From Mesonia algae (GTDB taxonomy: Bacteria; Bacteroidota; Bacteroidia; Flavobacteriales; Flavobacteriaceae): 64,000 nucleotides of DNA. The number at the start of each line of letters is the position of its first letter. The stretch's first letter is position 1. Location: assembly GCF_003253545.1 (NCBI RefSeq), contig NZ_QKYV01000006.1, positions 1 through 64,000 of the forward strand, read 5' to 3'. The position numbers and the translations under genes were made by a program. The notes beneath the pieces are model-generated. The model worked only from the letters and a program-made list of their open reading frames with translations. It did not search any database and was not told where the DNA came from. Positions 41,945 through 51,378 of the stretch are shown here, in pieces.

Positions 41945-42753
41945 GAAGGATAGCTATACATAGCGTACCGCGTTCGGGTTCAAGTTGGCTTGGAAGTATT
42001 TTTGATTCATCTTTACACGTAGTATATCGTTTTCAGCCCTTGTTCTCATATACTCATAAGGACCAACTAACAGAGAATTCAAATATTGAAGAAATAGACA
42101 ATTTCTTTAAAGACATTCAATGCACCGATGATCAATTTGTGTTACAAGCAGTAGCTAAAAAAAATAACTCAATTCTACAATTTCAAAAGTCTAGAACATC
42201 CCATATTGTTTATAAAGAAGTACGATATCATCATATATTAGAAAATCTTTTATATAAAGATAAAAATATCAAGGTAATTGGATTGATACGAAACCCTTTT
42301 GCCGTGATTAACTCTTGGTTGAATGCTCCTAAAGAATTCAAAAAAGAGCTGAATTGGAAAGTAGATGAAGAATGGAGAGATGCTCCTAAGAAAAATTTAG
42401 CTCAACCTGAAGAATTTAATGGTTATAATAAATGGAAAGAAGCCGCTTTTTTATACCTTAAGTTAAAAAAAAAGTATCCTGAACGTTTTTATCTTCTTGA
42501 CTACAATGATTTGTTACTAAATAAGGTTGCAACCGTTGAAAAGCTTTTTAATTTTTCCAACCTAGAATTAACTCAACAAACTCTAAATTTTTTAAATATA
42601 TCTTCTCAGAAAGAAGGTAAAGATGCTTATTCCGTTTTTAAGCAAAAGAAAAATGATGATCAATGGAAAAAGGCGCTGCCTAGTTTTATTATCGAAGAAA
42701 TTGAAGCAGATGAAGATTTTCAACGTTTAAATCAAATTTTTCAATGGATTTAA
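41941..42753 (+). CDS. Sulfotransferase-family protein 2
   Basis: The protein has 270 residues. The PAPS-loop motif SVPRSGSSWLGSIFDSS lies right at the N-terminus (residues 8-24) and the 3'-phosphate-binding segment KVIGLIRNPFAVINSWL at about 110-126 (Arg, Ser). A helix-rich C-terminus carries the usual YLKLKKKYPERFYLLDYNDL element. It overlaps WbqC by 4 nt and the next glycosyltransferase by 10 nt. A role in sulfating the exported polysaccharide is inferred from family and context. Confidence 0.78.
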   Translation: MRRIAIHSVPRSGSSWLGSIFDSSLHVVYRFQPLFSYTHKDQLTENSNIEEIDNFFKDIQCTDDQFVLQAVAKKNNSILQFQKSRTSHIVYKEVRYHHILENLLYKDKNIKVIGLIRNPFAVINSWLNAPKEFKKELNWKVDEEWRDAPKKNLAQPEEFNGYNKWKEAAFLYLKLKKKYPERFYLLDYNDLLLNKVATVEKLFNFSNLELTQQTLNFLNISSQKEGKDAYSVFKQKKNDDQWKKALPSFIIEEIEADEDFQRLNQIFQWI

Positions 42754-43763
42754 AAGTCTTTAAATCAAAATATGAAAAGGTAAAGGTGCAAGCATACCCT
42801 CATGCAGTTACATCAACTCCAAAGGTATCTATTTGCGTGCAAACCTATCAACATGCTAATTACATTAGAGCATGTTTAGATGGAATATTACATCAGCAAA
42901 CCAACTTTTTATTTGAAATTTTATTGGGAGAAGATAATTCTAATGATGGCACACGAGAGATATGTAAAGAATATGCTGAAAAATATCCTAACCAAATAAG
43001 ATTGTTTTTACATCATCGCGCGAATAATATTAAAATAGATGATCGTCCCACAGGGCGGTTTAGTTTTTTGTATAATTTATATCATTCTAGAGGTGAATAT
43101 ATAGCGATCTGTGAAGGAGATGATTATTGGACGGATCCATTGAAATTACAAAAGCAGGTGGATTTTTTAGAAGAAAATCCAGAATATGCAATTTGTTGTC
43201 ATAATTCTAAAATAATTGATGAGAAAGGGAATGCAATTCAACAGAAAAAGCTTCCCAAATTACAAAAGGATCGGGATTACTCGAGGGTAGAATTGAAAAA
43301 AGGAGCATTTATATTAACTCTTAGTATGGTTTTTCGTAATGTAGTAAAAGAGTTTCCTGCTTCCTTTCCCAAAGTATTAAATGGAGATACTTTTTTAATA
43401 AGTTTATTGGGAAGTCACGGAAAAGGAAAATATTTAGAAGAAATAGAATCCGCTGCGTATAGGGTTCATAAAGGCGGTATTTGGAGTAAAATAGATCAAA
43501 GTAAGCGTATATATGCTAGAATGACATTCAATAAATATTTAATGGATTACTATAAGCAAGATGCAAATTTATATACTCATTTTTATCAAAAACAAATTAA
43601 AACTAGCCGTGACTGCATGAAAAGCATATCTTGTAAATGTAGTTTTAAATATTATATTAAATTTAATTTGTTATATATGAGGTACAACCCCGTGCTTCGT
43701 TCGCGATATCGATTGAAAATTTTATTGAAAAGTAATTGGCTATATTGGATATATAAACATTAG
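42744..43763 (+). CDS. Glycosyltransferase family 2
   Basis: The protein has 339 residues. GT-A fold: VSICVQTYQHANYIRACLDG at about 29-48, GEDNSNDGTREIC, and the EGDDYWTDPLKLQKQVDFL segment with the DD metal-binding pair. It is inverting, cytosolic, with a basic C-terminal helix that may touch the membrane. It overlaps the preceding gene by 10 nt. A 202-bp gap without a gene or repeat (43764-43965) follows, the largest break inside the downstream part of the operon. Confidence 0.88.
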   Translation: MDLKVFKSKYEKVKVQAYPHAVTSTPKVSICVQTYQHANYIRACLDGILHQQTNFLFEILLGEDNSNDGTREICKEYAEKYPNQIRLFLHHRANNIKIDDRPTGRFSFLYNLYHSRGEYIAICEGDDYWTDPLKLQKQVDFLEENPEYAICCHNSKIIDEKGNAIQQKKLPKLQKDRDYSRVELKKGAFILTLSMVFRNVVKEFPASFPKVLNGDTFLISLLGSHGKGKYLEEIESAAYRVHKGGIWSKIDQSKRIYARMTFNKYLMDYYKQDANLYTHFYQKQIKTSRDCMKSISCKCSFKYYIKFNLLYMRYNPVLRSRYRLKILLKSNWLYWIYKH

Positions 43764-43965
43764 CTCTTAATTATACTTTGGAGCGGTTCAATAAAATTTC
43801 AGATTTACCTTTACTAATAATATAGTATTTTTAAGAACAATGATTGGATTACTTGTAGTGTTGCTTTATTTTCAAAAAACAACTTTTATTTTATTTCTAC
43901 ACGTAAACTTTAATCTTTTATTGCTTTCAAAATCCGTATTATTGTAATCTAGTTAATTTCGGCAG

Positions 43966-44898
43966 ATGAATCAGAAAGAACCTTTAGTTTCTATCATTAT
44001 TCCTACTTATAACCGTGCTCATTTAATAGGAGAAACCTTAGATTCTATTATAGCACAAACCTATGAAAATTGGGAGTGTATTGTGGTAGATGATGGAAGT
44101 AAAGATGGTACTGATGTAGTAATGCAGAATTATTTAGAAAAAGATGCTAGGATACAATATCATCTCCGACCAGAAGAACATTTATCTGGAGGAAATGGTG
44201 CACGTAATTATGGATATAAATTAAGTAAGGGAGAATATGTAAAGTGGTTTGATTCAGATGATTTAATACACCCCGAATCAATAGAGAAGAAAATTAATTT
44301 GTCCCAAGAACATGATGTTCAATTTATTGCTTCCAAGCACACAAAAGATATAGAAGATTGGACAGGAGATATTTTAGAATTAGAAATTTTTGAATCTAAA
44401 AATTTCTATAAAAATTATATTTTAGGAGATAAAATGCTTATAACTGGTGATGTGTTATTACGAAGAGATATAATTGGTAATCATCGTTTTGATGAAAGTA
44501 TATTTAAAATGCAAGAGTATGAATTTTTTTCTCGTGTAATGGTACAGTCCATAAAATATTGTTATCTAACATCTTTTCTTTTATACTATAGAGAAACAGA
44601 TGATTCTATTTCTAAACAAACATCTTCTGGAATAAAAAAATTTCAAAATTCAATTTTATCTATTGCAAAAAAATTTCTAGAAAATTATTTGTCAGATAAG
44701 GATATAACTGAAAGAGCAAGATATATAGGAAGGAAGAGTTATAAATCAGCAGTAAAAAAAAATAAATTGATTTTTCTATTACAGAATTTTAATTTTTTTA
44801 AATTCTGTTACAAAAAGAAAACATTGTCTATGCTTTTATGGATGTGTTATAATCTTATCTCAAAAAGAGGGTTTGATAGAATGAAACCAAAAAAATAA
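43966..44898 (+). CDS. Glycosyltransferase family 2
   Basis: The protein has 310 residues. It is a textbook GT2 N-terminus: VSIIIPTYNRAHLIGETLDS, VVDDGSKDGT, then GARNYGYKLSKGEYVKWFDSDD with the DxD-type SDD at about 93-95. The C-terminal part is helical and basic. The gene ends with TAATG overlap to the next gene, so the two are translationally coupled. Donor and linkage cannot be read from sequence. Confidence 0.88.
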   Translation: MNQKEPLVSIIIPTYNRAHLIGETLDSIIAQTYENWECIVVDDGSKDGTDVVMQNYLEKDARIQYHLRPEEHLSGGNGARNYGYKLSKGEYVKWFDSDDLIHPESIEKKINLSQEHDVQFIASKHTKDIEDWTGDILELEIFESKNFYKNYILGDKMLITGDVLLRRDIIGNHRFDESIFKMQEYEFFSRVMVQSIKYCYLTSFLLYYRETDDSISKQTSSGIKKFQNSILSIAKKFLENYLSDKDITERARYIGRKSYKSAVKKNKLIFLLQNFNFFKFCYKKKTLSMLLWMCYNLISKRGFDRMKPKK

Positions 44899-45836
44899 TG
44901 AAAAAAATTTTATTAATTATCCCTTATTTTGGTGAATGGCCTCCTTGGTTTGATGCTCACATGGTGTCAATTAAGAACAATCCATCTATTGATTGGTTAT
45001 GTCCTACCGACTGTGCTGTTCCGAAAAATCATCCTGAAAATATAAAGTTTTTAAAAATTGATTTGAAAACCTTAAACAAAAAGGTCAATAGAGTAGTTGA
45101 CTGTGACGTACCATTAATACCAAGAAAGTTTTGTGAATTAAAACCTGCATATGCTCATATCTTTTCAAAAGAAGTAGAAGGTTATGATTTTTGGGGTTTT
45201 TGTGATATGGATATCATATGGGGGGATATTCGTAATTTTATGAATACAGATATATTAAGCAAATATGATATTATATCATCTCGTAAGGAAGCTATATCAG
45301 GACATTTTAGTTTATTTAAAAACTCAAATAAACTCAATACGCTTTATCGTAAAATACCTAATTATCAGGCCTTGTTTGAACACCCTAAATTACAGAGGAC
45401 TGACGAAAAAGTTTTTACAAAAAGTTTAAAAGAAAACTCTGAATTTAAATTATTATCCTTAAAAATTTGTTGGAATTCTATTTTATGTAATCAAGAACAT
45501 GGAATTGACTCTCATCAAGAATATTATTTAGATAAATGGAGATGGCAAGAAGGAAAACTTATAAATAATATTACTCAAGAAGAAGTAATGTATCTCCATT
45601 TTATTAATTGGAAACGGACAATGAGGTATTCAGAAGTTTGTTATAAAGATGATCCACAACGCTTTTATATTTCGTTTAATGGAATGCATTATCAATTACA
45701 TACAAGTGCACAAAAGATGTGGCGTAATTTTGCAAATGTTTTTTATGGGTATTATATGAAAGAGAAAAGGAGAAAACAAAAATTAAAATTTAAAAGTTTA
45801 TTGAAAAGAGTTAAACGAAAATTAAATAATACATAA
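44898..45836 (+). CDS. DUF6625-like putative glycosyltransferase
   Basis: The protein has 312 residues. It opens MKKILLIIPYFGEWPPWFDA and carries GYDFWGFCDMDIIWGDIRNFM at about 95-115; CDMDIIWGD looks like a DxD-type metal/nucleotide-sugar site. FSLFKNSNKLNTLYR and HFINWKRTMRY follow. This arrangement recurs in a family found in capsule loci (annotated DUF6625 as far as I recall) and suggests a GT-A-like transferase. It overlaps the upstream gene by one base. Confidence 0.65.
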   Translation: MKKILLIIPYFGEWPPWFDAHMVSIKNNPSIDWLCPTDCAVPKNHPENIKFLKIDLKTLNKKVNRVVDCDVPLIPRKFCELKPAYAHIFSKEVEGYDFWGFCDMDIIWGDIRNFMNTDILSKYDIISSRKEAISGHFSLFKNSNKLNTLYRKIPNYQALFEHPKLQRTDEKVFTKSLKENSEFKLLSLKICWNSILCNQEHGIDSHQEYYLDKWRWQEGKLINNITQEEVMYLHFINWKRTMRYSEVCYKDDPQRFYISFNGMHYQLHTSAQKMWRNFANVFYGYYMKEKRRKQKLKFKSLLKRVKRKLNNT

Positions 45837-45837
45837 T

Positions 45838-46974
45838 TTGAAGATCTCACTTTTACATCCGTTTACTCCTAAAGCTGCTGGAGTAGTAGAAAAAAGTGTG
45901 GCTACCTACCATAGTCAACCACATCTAAAAGCTATGGAGCAATTAGCGAAGGAGTTTAAATATGAAATGAATCTAGAATACTTTACTCCAAAATTTAGCC
46001 TGTATAAGTATACTTTTGAAAATGTAAATTATAAATTTTATCCTGTAAGCTTTCAATGGAATGGTAATCATAAAAAATGGAAAAAGCAAAGCTCCAAAAA
46101 ATGTTTTAAAAGTTATAAAGGTTCGGCTCCAGATGTAACTATTATTAATATGTCTGCTCACGCAAGTTCATTTTGCCATAAGTTAGCAAAAGAGTTGTGC
46201 AAGCAACAAAAACCTTATGTCCCAATGTTAGGCGGGCAGCATTATAGTAATACTCCTGCAAATTTAGAATATTACCAAAAAGCTCATCATATTTTAGTCC
46301 ATACTCACTTACAGAGGCAACAAATGCAAACGATGAACATGTTTAAAGGGAAAGATATACGTGTGTTCCCTCTAGGCGTGAACACGGAAAAATTTTCACT
46401 AAAAGAAAAAAATAAGAATTACACATCACCAAAATTGTTATATGTAGGTAGAATAACACCTCTAAAGCAAGTACATTTAGCTATAGAAGCAGTAAAAAAA
46501 CTCAAGTCTTCTGGATTAACCAATGTTTTTTTAAATATTATAGGACCCGTGAGTTCAAAAGAATATTTACAAGAATTAAAAGGGTTAGTGAAAAAGTATT
46601 CGTTAGAGAAAAACATTAGTTTTTTAGGCCATAAGGAACACGATGAACTACCTAATTATTTTCAAAGCGCTCATTTGTTATTATTACCAAGTACTCATGA
46701 GTCATTTGGTATGGTCATGGTAGAAGCGATGGCGTGTGGTACACCTGTAGTCGCAATGGAGGGGTCAGGGGGCCCAGAAGAAATTATAGATCACGCCAAG
46801 AATGGTATGTTATGTACGTTAAAAAATTATGCGAATACAGTTTCTAATTATTTTCAAGATATTTCTAAAGCGGAAGACTTTTCTAAAGCTGCAAGAAAAA
46901 AAATAATTGAGAATTATAGTATGGATAAAACTTATGAAGTTTTAAAATCATCTGTACAAGACGCTATAAAGTAG
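45838..46974 (+). CDS. Glycosyltransferase family 4
   Basis: The protein has 378 residues from TTG 45838, immediately after the preceding stop. GT-B fold with the C-terminal nucleotide-sugar half clearly visible: LLYVGRITPLKQVHLAIEAV (about 200-220), FLGHKEHDELPNYFQSAHLL, and the LPSTHESFGMVMVEAMACGTP block with the E-x7-E motif (HESFGMVMVEA). It is retaining. Probably adds one residue of the repeat unit. The acceptor half (1-180) is divergent from its neighbours. Confidence 0.88.
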   Translation: MKISLLHPFTPKAAGVVEKSVATYHSQPHLKAMEQLAKEFKYEMNLEYFTPKFSLYKYTFENVNYKFYPVSFQWNGNHKKWKKQSSKKCFKSYKGSAPDVTIINMSAHASSFCHKLAKELCKQQKPYVPMLGGQHYSNTPANLEYYQKAHHILVHTHLQRQQMQTMNMFKGKDIRVFPLGVNTEKFSLKEKNKNYTSPKLLYVGRITPLKQVHLAIEAVKKLKSSGLTNVFLNIIGPVSSKEYLQELKGLVKKYSLEKNISFLGHKEHDELPNYFQSAHLLLLPSTHESFGMVMVEAMACGTPVVAMEGSGGPEEIIDHAKNGMLCTLKNYANTVSNYFQDISKAEDFSKAARKKIIENYSMDKTYEVLKSSVQDAIK

Positions 46975-46983
46975 ATAGGATAA

Positions 46984-48105
46984 ATGGCTGACTATAAAAT
47001 TATTATTTATACACCTCAAGAACTGAACCATTCTTCCTATATTCAAACAGGTTTGTATGAACTTGAAGCAGAAGGTTTTATAGAGGTACATGTTGAACTA
47101 AATACGGACAAAAGATTAGGGAGATATTTTGTAGAGCAAGGCATTCTTCAAATTAATAGTAAATCACACCCTAAAACTTCTTTTTATAAGTTTATGGATT
47201 TAAAATCAAAGAAAGAGCTTCTTTTTGCTACAGATTTATATGATTTTGCAGATCAATTTTCTAAACATGCATTAGAGACCTGCGATTATGTGTTTAAACG
47301 TAGTTATGATAGTAAGTTTGTAGATAAATTACCAAAGACTCTACAATCTAAGATTTTTCCATTAGGATTGTGTTTTGGTGTGCGATCTAAGTACCAAAAT
47401 ACTTGGCTTCCCTTTTTGTTGGGGATTTTAGGAAGTAACTTAAGAATACAAACTAAGTTAAATCGTTTTTTGTTTCAGCGTTGGCTGAAAACCTATCGAA
47501 GTCAAAAAAAACATTGGAATTTTATTAAAACAACACGAAATTTATCGAGATTCAAGTCATTTGAACCAGCTAATAAAGATATTATTTTATTTCAAACTCG
47601 TTGTTTTAAAGAGAACCAGCAGGACGTTATAGATATTCATCAACAGCGTTACCATATTATTAAATTACTTAGGAAAGAATTTCCGGATAAATTTAAAGGA
47701 GGTTTTATAAAGTCAGAGTTTTTTTTAGATAAATTTAAAGATGCTATTTCTAATGTGCCTAGTGATCCAGAAAGTTATTTAAATGTACTTAAATCTGCTA
47801 AAATTGTTATATATACTAGAGGTCTAGCTAATTCTCCAGCTTGGAAAATGCCTGAATATTTGTCTCAAGGAAAAATAATTATAGCAGAGCCTTTAACCAC
47901 AGAACTTCCTGTGTTATTAGAACATGGAAAACATCTTCTGTATTTTCATTCAGACGAAGAACTCATTACAAATATTAAGTCCGTATTATCTAACTCGATA
48001 TTAGGTGAAAAGCTATCAGAAAATGCTCGAGCTTATTTTGAAACTCATATTAGTCCAGAAAAAAATGTAAAACGTATTTTAACACTTATGAATTCTAATT
48101 TGTAA
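46984..48105 (+). CDS. Putative glycosyltransferase (GT-B-like)
   Basis: The protein has 373 residues. There is no obvious signal peptide. The C-terminal half has VPSDPESYLNVLKSAKIVIY, TRGLANSPAWKMPEYLSQGK, IIAEPLTTELP and a terminal RAYFETHISPEKNVKRIL helix, which is the shape of the GT-B donor domain in weakly conserved glycosyltransferases. The usual E-x7-E motif is not clear. The family is therefore tentative. It is packed between two GT4 genes with spacings near 10 nt. Confidence 0.6.
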   Translation: MADYKIIIYTPQELNHSSYIQTGLYELEAEGFIEVHVELNTDKRLGRYFVEQGILQINSKSHPKTSFYKFMDLKSKKELLFATDLYDFADQFSKHALETCDYVFKRSYDSKFVDKLPKTLQSKIFPLGLCFGVRSKYQNTWLPFLLGILGSNLRIQTKLNRFLFQRWLKTYRSQKKHWNFIKTTRNLSRFKSFEPANKDIILFQTRCFKENQQDVIDIHQQRYHIIKLLRKEFPDKFKGGFIKSEFFLDKFKDAISNVPSDPESYLNVLKSAKIVIYTRGLANSPAWKMPEYLSQGKIIIAEPLTTELPVLLEHGKHLLYFHSDEELITNIKSVLSNSILGEKLSENARAYFETHISPEKNVKRILTLMNSNL

Positions 48106-48115
48106 ACTCTAAAGC

Positions 48116-49147
48116 TTGAAAAAAATAATAGTACACCACCGTTCATCGCATCATGCCCATTATTCGGGTTATGCTCGTCTTATTGATTTTTTAGACGATC
48201 CTGATGTTGTTCAGGGAGAAACTAAACTTCCGTATCGTTTTGCAAAATGGCTAGGAGAAATGAGTACTACTAAAGCTGGTCTCTATGATTCACAAAGTGT
48301 TCAAAAAGAAATGGAGCTATTTTTTCATTTAAAAAAATCTTCTAGGAAAGAAAAAACAATTGTTCACTACCTAAATGGAGAACGAGATATTAGGTACTTA
48401 TTAAAATATAAAAAAGAAAATAAACAACTAAAATTTTGTGCTACTTTTCATAAGCCTCCAGAAGTTTTAAGAAAGATTATAAAAGAAACAAGTTATCTCA
48501 AGAAACTAGATGGAGCTATATGTGTAGGGGAAAATCAAGTAGATTTTCTTAAAGATTGGTTAGGCATAGAACATGTAAACTATATACCTCATGGGATTGA
48601 TACAAGATTCTTTCATCCTTTGAATAAGGAAAAACATTCTAAAAATATGCTGTTTGTAGGACAGCATTTGAGAGATTTTGAAATGTTGAATACTACATTA
48701 CCGATCATATTAGCAGAAGATAAGGATGCTTCCATTGATATTATTTTAAAAAAGGAATATAAAGAAAAAATTAAACTTCCTAACTCAAACCGAATTCGCA
48801 TTCATTCTGGAATTGTAGATAATCAACTTAGAACATTTTACCAAAAGGCTACTTTTTTATATTTGCCTTTGTTAGATAGTACTGCGTGTAATTCTATTTT
48901 AGAGGCTTTGGCTTGTGGTTTACCTGTTTTAACATCAAATGTAGGAGGAAATCAAGCTTACCTTAATAATAGAGGTGGTTTTTTGTTGTCAGATAAAGAT
49001 GAATTCATACAATTAGCTTTGAACTTACTGGAAGACTCTGACAGATGTGACCTATTGTCTGAAGAGGCTAGATTACAAGCGTTAAAGTATGATTGGAAAA
49101 ATATAGCTACAAATATTAATTCATTTTATAAAAAAATAAATTATTAA
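48116..49147 (+). CDS. Glycosyltransferase family 4
   Basis: The protein has 343 residues from TTG 48116. The N-terminus KKIIVHHRSSHHAHYSGYAR contains a Gly-rich acceptor loop. The donor half has NMLFVGQHLRDFEMLNTTLP, the DNQLRTFYQKATFLYLPLLD block and ACNSILEALACGLPVLTSNV, with the conserved Glu of the E-x7-E region reduced to LEALACG. GT-B fold, retaining. Operon-internal, 10 nt after the previous stop. Confidence 0.82.
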   Translation: MKKIIVHHRSSHHAHYSGYARLIDFLDDPDVVQGETKLPYRFAKWLGEMSTTKAGLYDSQSVQKEMELFFHLKKSSRKEKTIVHYLNGERDIRYLLKYKKENKQLKFCATFHKPPEVLRKIIKETSYLKKLDGAICVGENQVDFLKDWLGIEHVNYIPHGIDTRFFHPLNKEKHSKNMLFVGQHLRDFEMLNTTLPIILAEDKDASIDIILKKEYKEKIKLPNSNRIRIHSGIVDNQLRTFYQKATFLYLPLLDSTACNSILEALACGLPVLTSNVGGNQAYLNNRGGFLLSDKDEFIQLALNLLEDSDRCDLLSEEARLQALKYDWKNIATNINSFYKKINY

Positions 49148-49177
49148 AAAAAAATAAAAGTTAATAGTTAGTGTTTT

Positions 49178-50194
49178 ATGAAAAAAATTCTCGTTACAGG
49201 CGCTGCCGGTTTTATCGGATTTCACCTTTGTAAAAAACTTTTAAGTTTAGGCTATGCAGTAATCGGTTTAGATAACTTAAATAATTATTATGATGTGAGC
49301 CTAAAGTTTGATCGATTACAAGAATTAGGCATTGAGCGACAAGAAGCCTCGTATTATAATCAAACTTGTTCTTCTACAAAATATGCTGACTTTGAGTTTA
49401 TTCAGTTAAAATTAGAAGATCGTGTCCATTTACCTAAGCTGTTTCAAAAATATCAATTTGATCAGGTCTGTAATTTAGCTGCACAGGCAGGTGTTCGTTA
49501 TAGTATTGAAAATCCAGAGGTTTATGCAGACTCCAACATTAGCGGCTTTTTAAATGTGTTAGAATGTATGCGTCACCATCAAGTAAAAAAAATGGTTTTT
49601 GCTAGTAGCTCTAGCGTTTATGGTAATAGTAATAAGGTTCCATTTATGGAAACCGATAGCGTAGACGAGCCTATTAGTGTATATGCGGCCAGTAAAAAAG
49701 CAAATGAGTTATTAGCGTACACTTATAGTCATTTATATCGTATTCAGTGCATTGGTTTACGTTTTTTTACGGTGTATGGACCTTGGGGAAGACCTGATAT
49801 GGCTATCTTTTTATTTACCGATGCGATTATAAATAACCGACCTATCAAGGTGTTCAATAAAGGAAACCTGTCTCGTGATTTTACTTATATTGATGATATT
49901 ATCGAAGGAGTTACCAAGACGATCGAACATGATCTACCTCATGCTAGCTTATATGAGATTTATAATATAGGAAACTCAAACCCTGTGGCTTTAAAAGACT
50001 TTATTTCAGCTATAGAAAAAACTACAAAAAAGAAAGCGATCAAAGAAATGTATCCCATGCAACCCGGTGATGTATTGACCACTTGGGCAGATACAACTAA
50101 ATTACAAAAAGACTTTAATTATCAACCTACCACTTCTGTAGAAAAAGGAATTAAAGAATTTGTGGCTTGGTATACCACCTATTATAAATTATAA
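49178..50194 (+). CDS. UDP-glucuronate 4-epimerase-type NAD-dependent epimerase
   Basis: This 338-residue protein is an extended SDR: GAAGFIGFHLCKKLL at about 8-22, ASSSSVYGNS, Tyr169-x-x-x-Lys173 (YAASKKANELLAYTYSHLY), and the LRFFTVYGPWGRPDMAIFLF segment. LDNLNNYYDVSLKFDRLQEL is the distinctive loop of UDP-glucuronate 4-epimerases, which interconvert UDP-GlcA and UDP-GalA. UDP-glucose dehydrogenase, the usual supplier of UDP-GlcA, is not in the window. The stop overlaps the next ATG by one base. Confidence 0.85.
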   Translation: MKKILVTGAAGFIGFHLCKKLLSLGYAVIGLDNLNNYYDVSLKFDRLQELGIERQEASYYNQTCSSTKYADFEFIQLKLEDRVHLPKLFQKYQFDQVCNLAAQAGVRYSIENPEVYADSNISGFLNVLECMRHHQVKKMVFASSSSVYGNSNKVPFMETDSVDEPISVYAASKKANELLAYTYSHLYRIQCIGLRFFTVYGPWGRPDMAIFLFTDAIINNRPIKVFNKGNLSRDFTYIDDIIEGVTKTIEHDLPHASLYEIYNIGNSNPVALKDFISAIEKTTKKKAIKEMYPMQPGDVLTTWADTTKLQKDFNYQPTTSVEKGIKEFVAWYTTYYKL

Positions 50195-51378
50195 TGGGCA
50201 AAAGCAAACTCCATATTGTTATTTTTGATGGAACCTTCCAAACTACTGCGTTTATCAGAAGGCTGATTTTGGGGTTGCAAAAAGAACATCAGGTCTATGT
50301 ATTGGGGTTTAATGAAAATTTAAAAGAGCCCATATCTCGTGTCAAGTATGTTTCTTTAGGTGATAACAATTCTAAGTTAAAGCTTAGCTATACAAGCATC
50401 CAATTGGCTTTACAAACATTTAGTATTCCTATTATTTTAAATACGTTGACACGGATTTTATCAGGGAAAAGAAAAAAGCTTCAAGAACAAAATTTGCAAC
50501 TTCAGTTAAAAAAAATAAACCCAGATGTCATTCACGCTCAATGGAATTCTGTTTTACCTTGGTTAGAACCTTATTTAACTCATAAAACTTACCCTATAAT
50601 TCTAAGTCAGCGTGGTTTTCATACCAATGTACGTCCGTTTATAAACTCTGATAATAAAAATTACCTTCAAGAATGGTATCCAAAACTTAGTGGAATCCAT
50701 TCAGTATCCAAAGCAATTTCTAAAAAAGGTAAAAAGATAGGGATACCTAGATCTCATATCGATGAAGTAGTGTATACGGGATTAGATTTTTCTAAATTTC
50801 CTGCGATAAAATCATCTAAGCAAACAGATAAACTTAGAATCATCTCTGTAGGAAGGCCGCATTGGATAAAAGGATATACTTATGCGCTTGAGACGATGAG
50901 AATTTTAGCAGAACAACAACTAGATTTTGAATATATCATTGTAGGCGCTTTTGGAGATGAAGAACTCACTTATTTAATTCAGGAATTTAACTTACAAGAT
51001 AAAGTAAAGCTTACTTCAAAATTAGAACAGGAAGAAGTTTTTAATAGAATGAAAAATGCTTCTTTATTTTTATTACCCAGTTTGGAAGAAGGAATTGCTA
51101 ATGTAGCGGTGGAAGCCATGGCCTTAGGTGTACCTGTGATTAGTACCAACTGTGGAGGCATGGAAGAGTTGATTGCTCATGACATTGAAGGTTGGGTTGT
51201 TCCTATACGAGATCCTCAAGCTTTAGCTGCACAAATAAAAACTTTTATAAGTTTAAAAGAATTTCAAATAAAAAATGTATGTATTGCGGCACGTAAAAAA
51301 GTAGAACAACAGCATAGCGAAACAAAAATGATTACCAATATGATAAATCTTTATCACACAACAAAAAATACAACATGA
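50194..51378 (+). CDS. Glycosyltransferase family 4
   Basis: The protein has 394 residues. The acceptor half ends in HSVSKAISKKGKKIGIPRSH; the donor half has RIISVGRPHWIKGYTYALET (about 210-230), VKLTSKLEQEEVFNRMKNAS and the LPSLEEGIANVAVEAMALGVP block (E-x7-E: EEGIANVAVEA). The GRPHWIKGY variant resembles the protein at 56320 (ARLHWMKGI), suggesting paralogues within the locus. It overlaps both neighbours by 1-4 nt. Confidence 0.88.
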   Translation: MGKSKLHIVIFDGTFQTTAFIRRLILGLQKEHQVYVLGFNENLKEPISRVKYVSLGDNNSKLKLSYTSIQLALQTFSIPIILNTLTRILSGKRKKLQEQNLQLQLKKINPDVIHAQWNSVLPWLEPYLTHKTYPIILSQRGFHTNVRPFINSDNKNYLQEWYPKLSGIHSVSKAISKKGKKIGIPRSHIDEVVYTGLDFSKFPAIKSSKQTDKLRIISVGRPHWIKGYTYALETMRILAEQQLDFEYIIVGAFGDEELTYLIQEFNLQDKVKLTSKLEQEEVFNRMKNASLFLLPSLEEGIANVAVEAMALGVPVISTNCGGMEELIAHDIEGWVVPIRDPQALAAQIKTFISLKEFQIKNVCIAARKKVEQQHSETKMITNMINLYHTTKNTT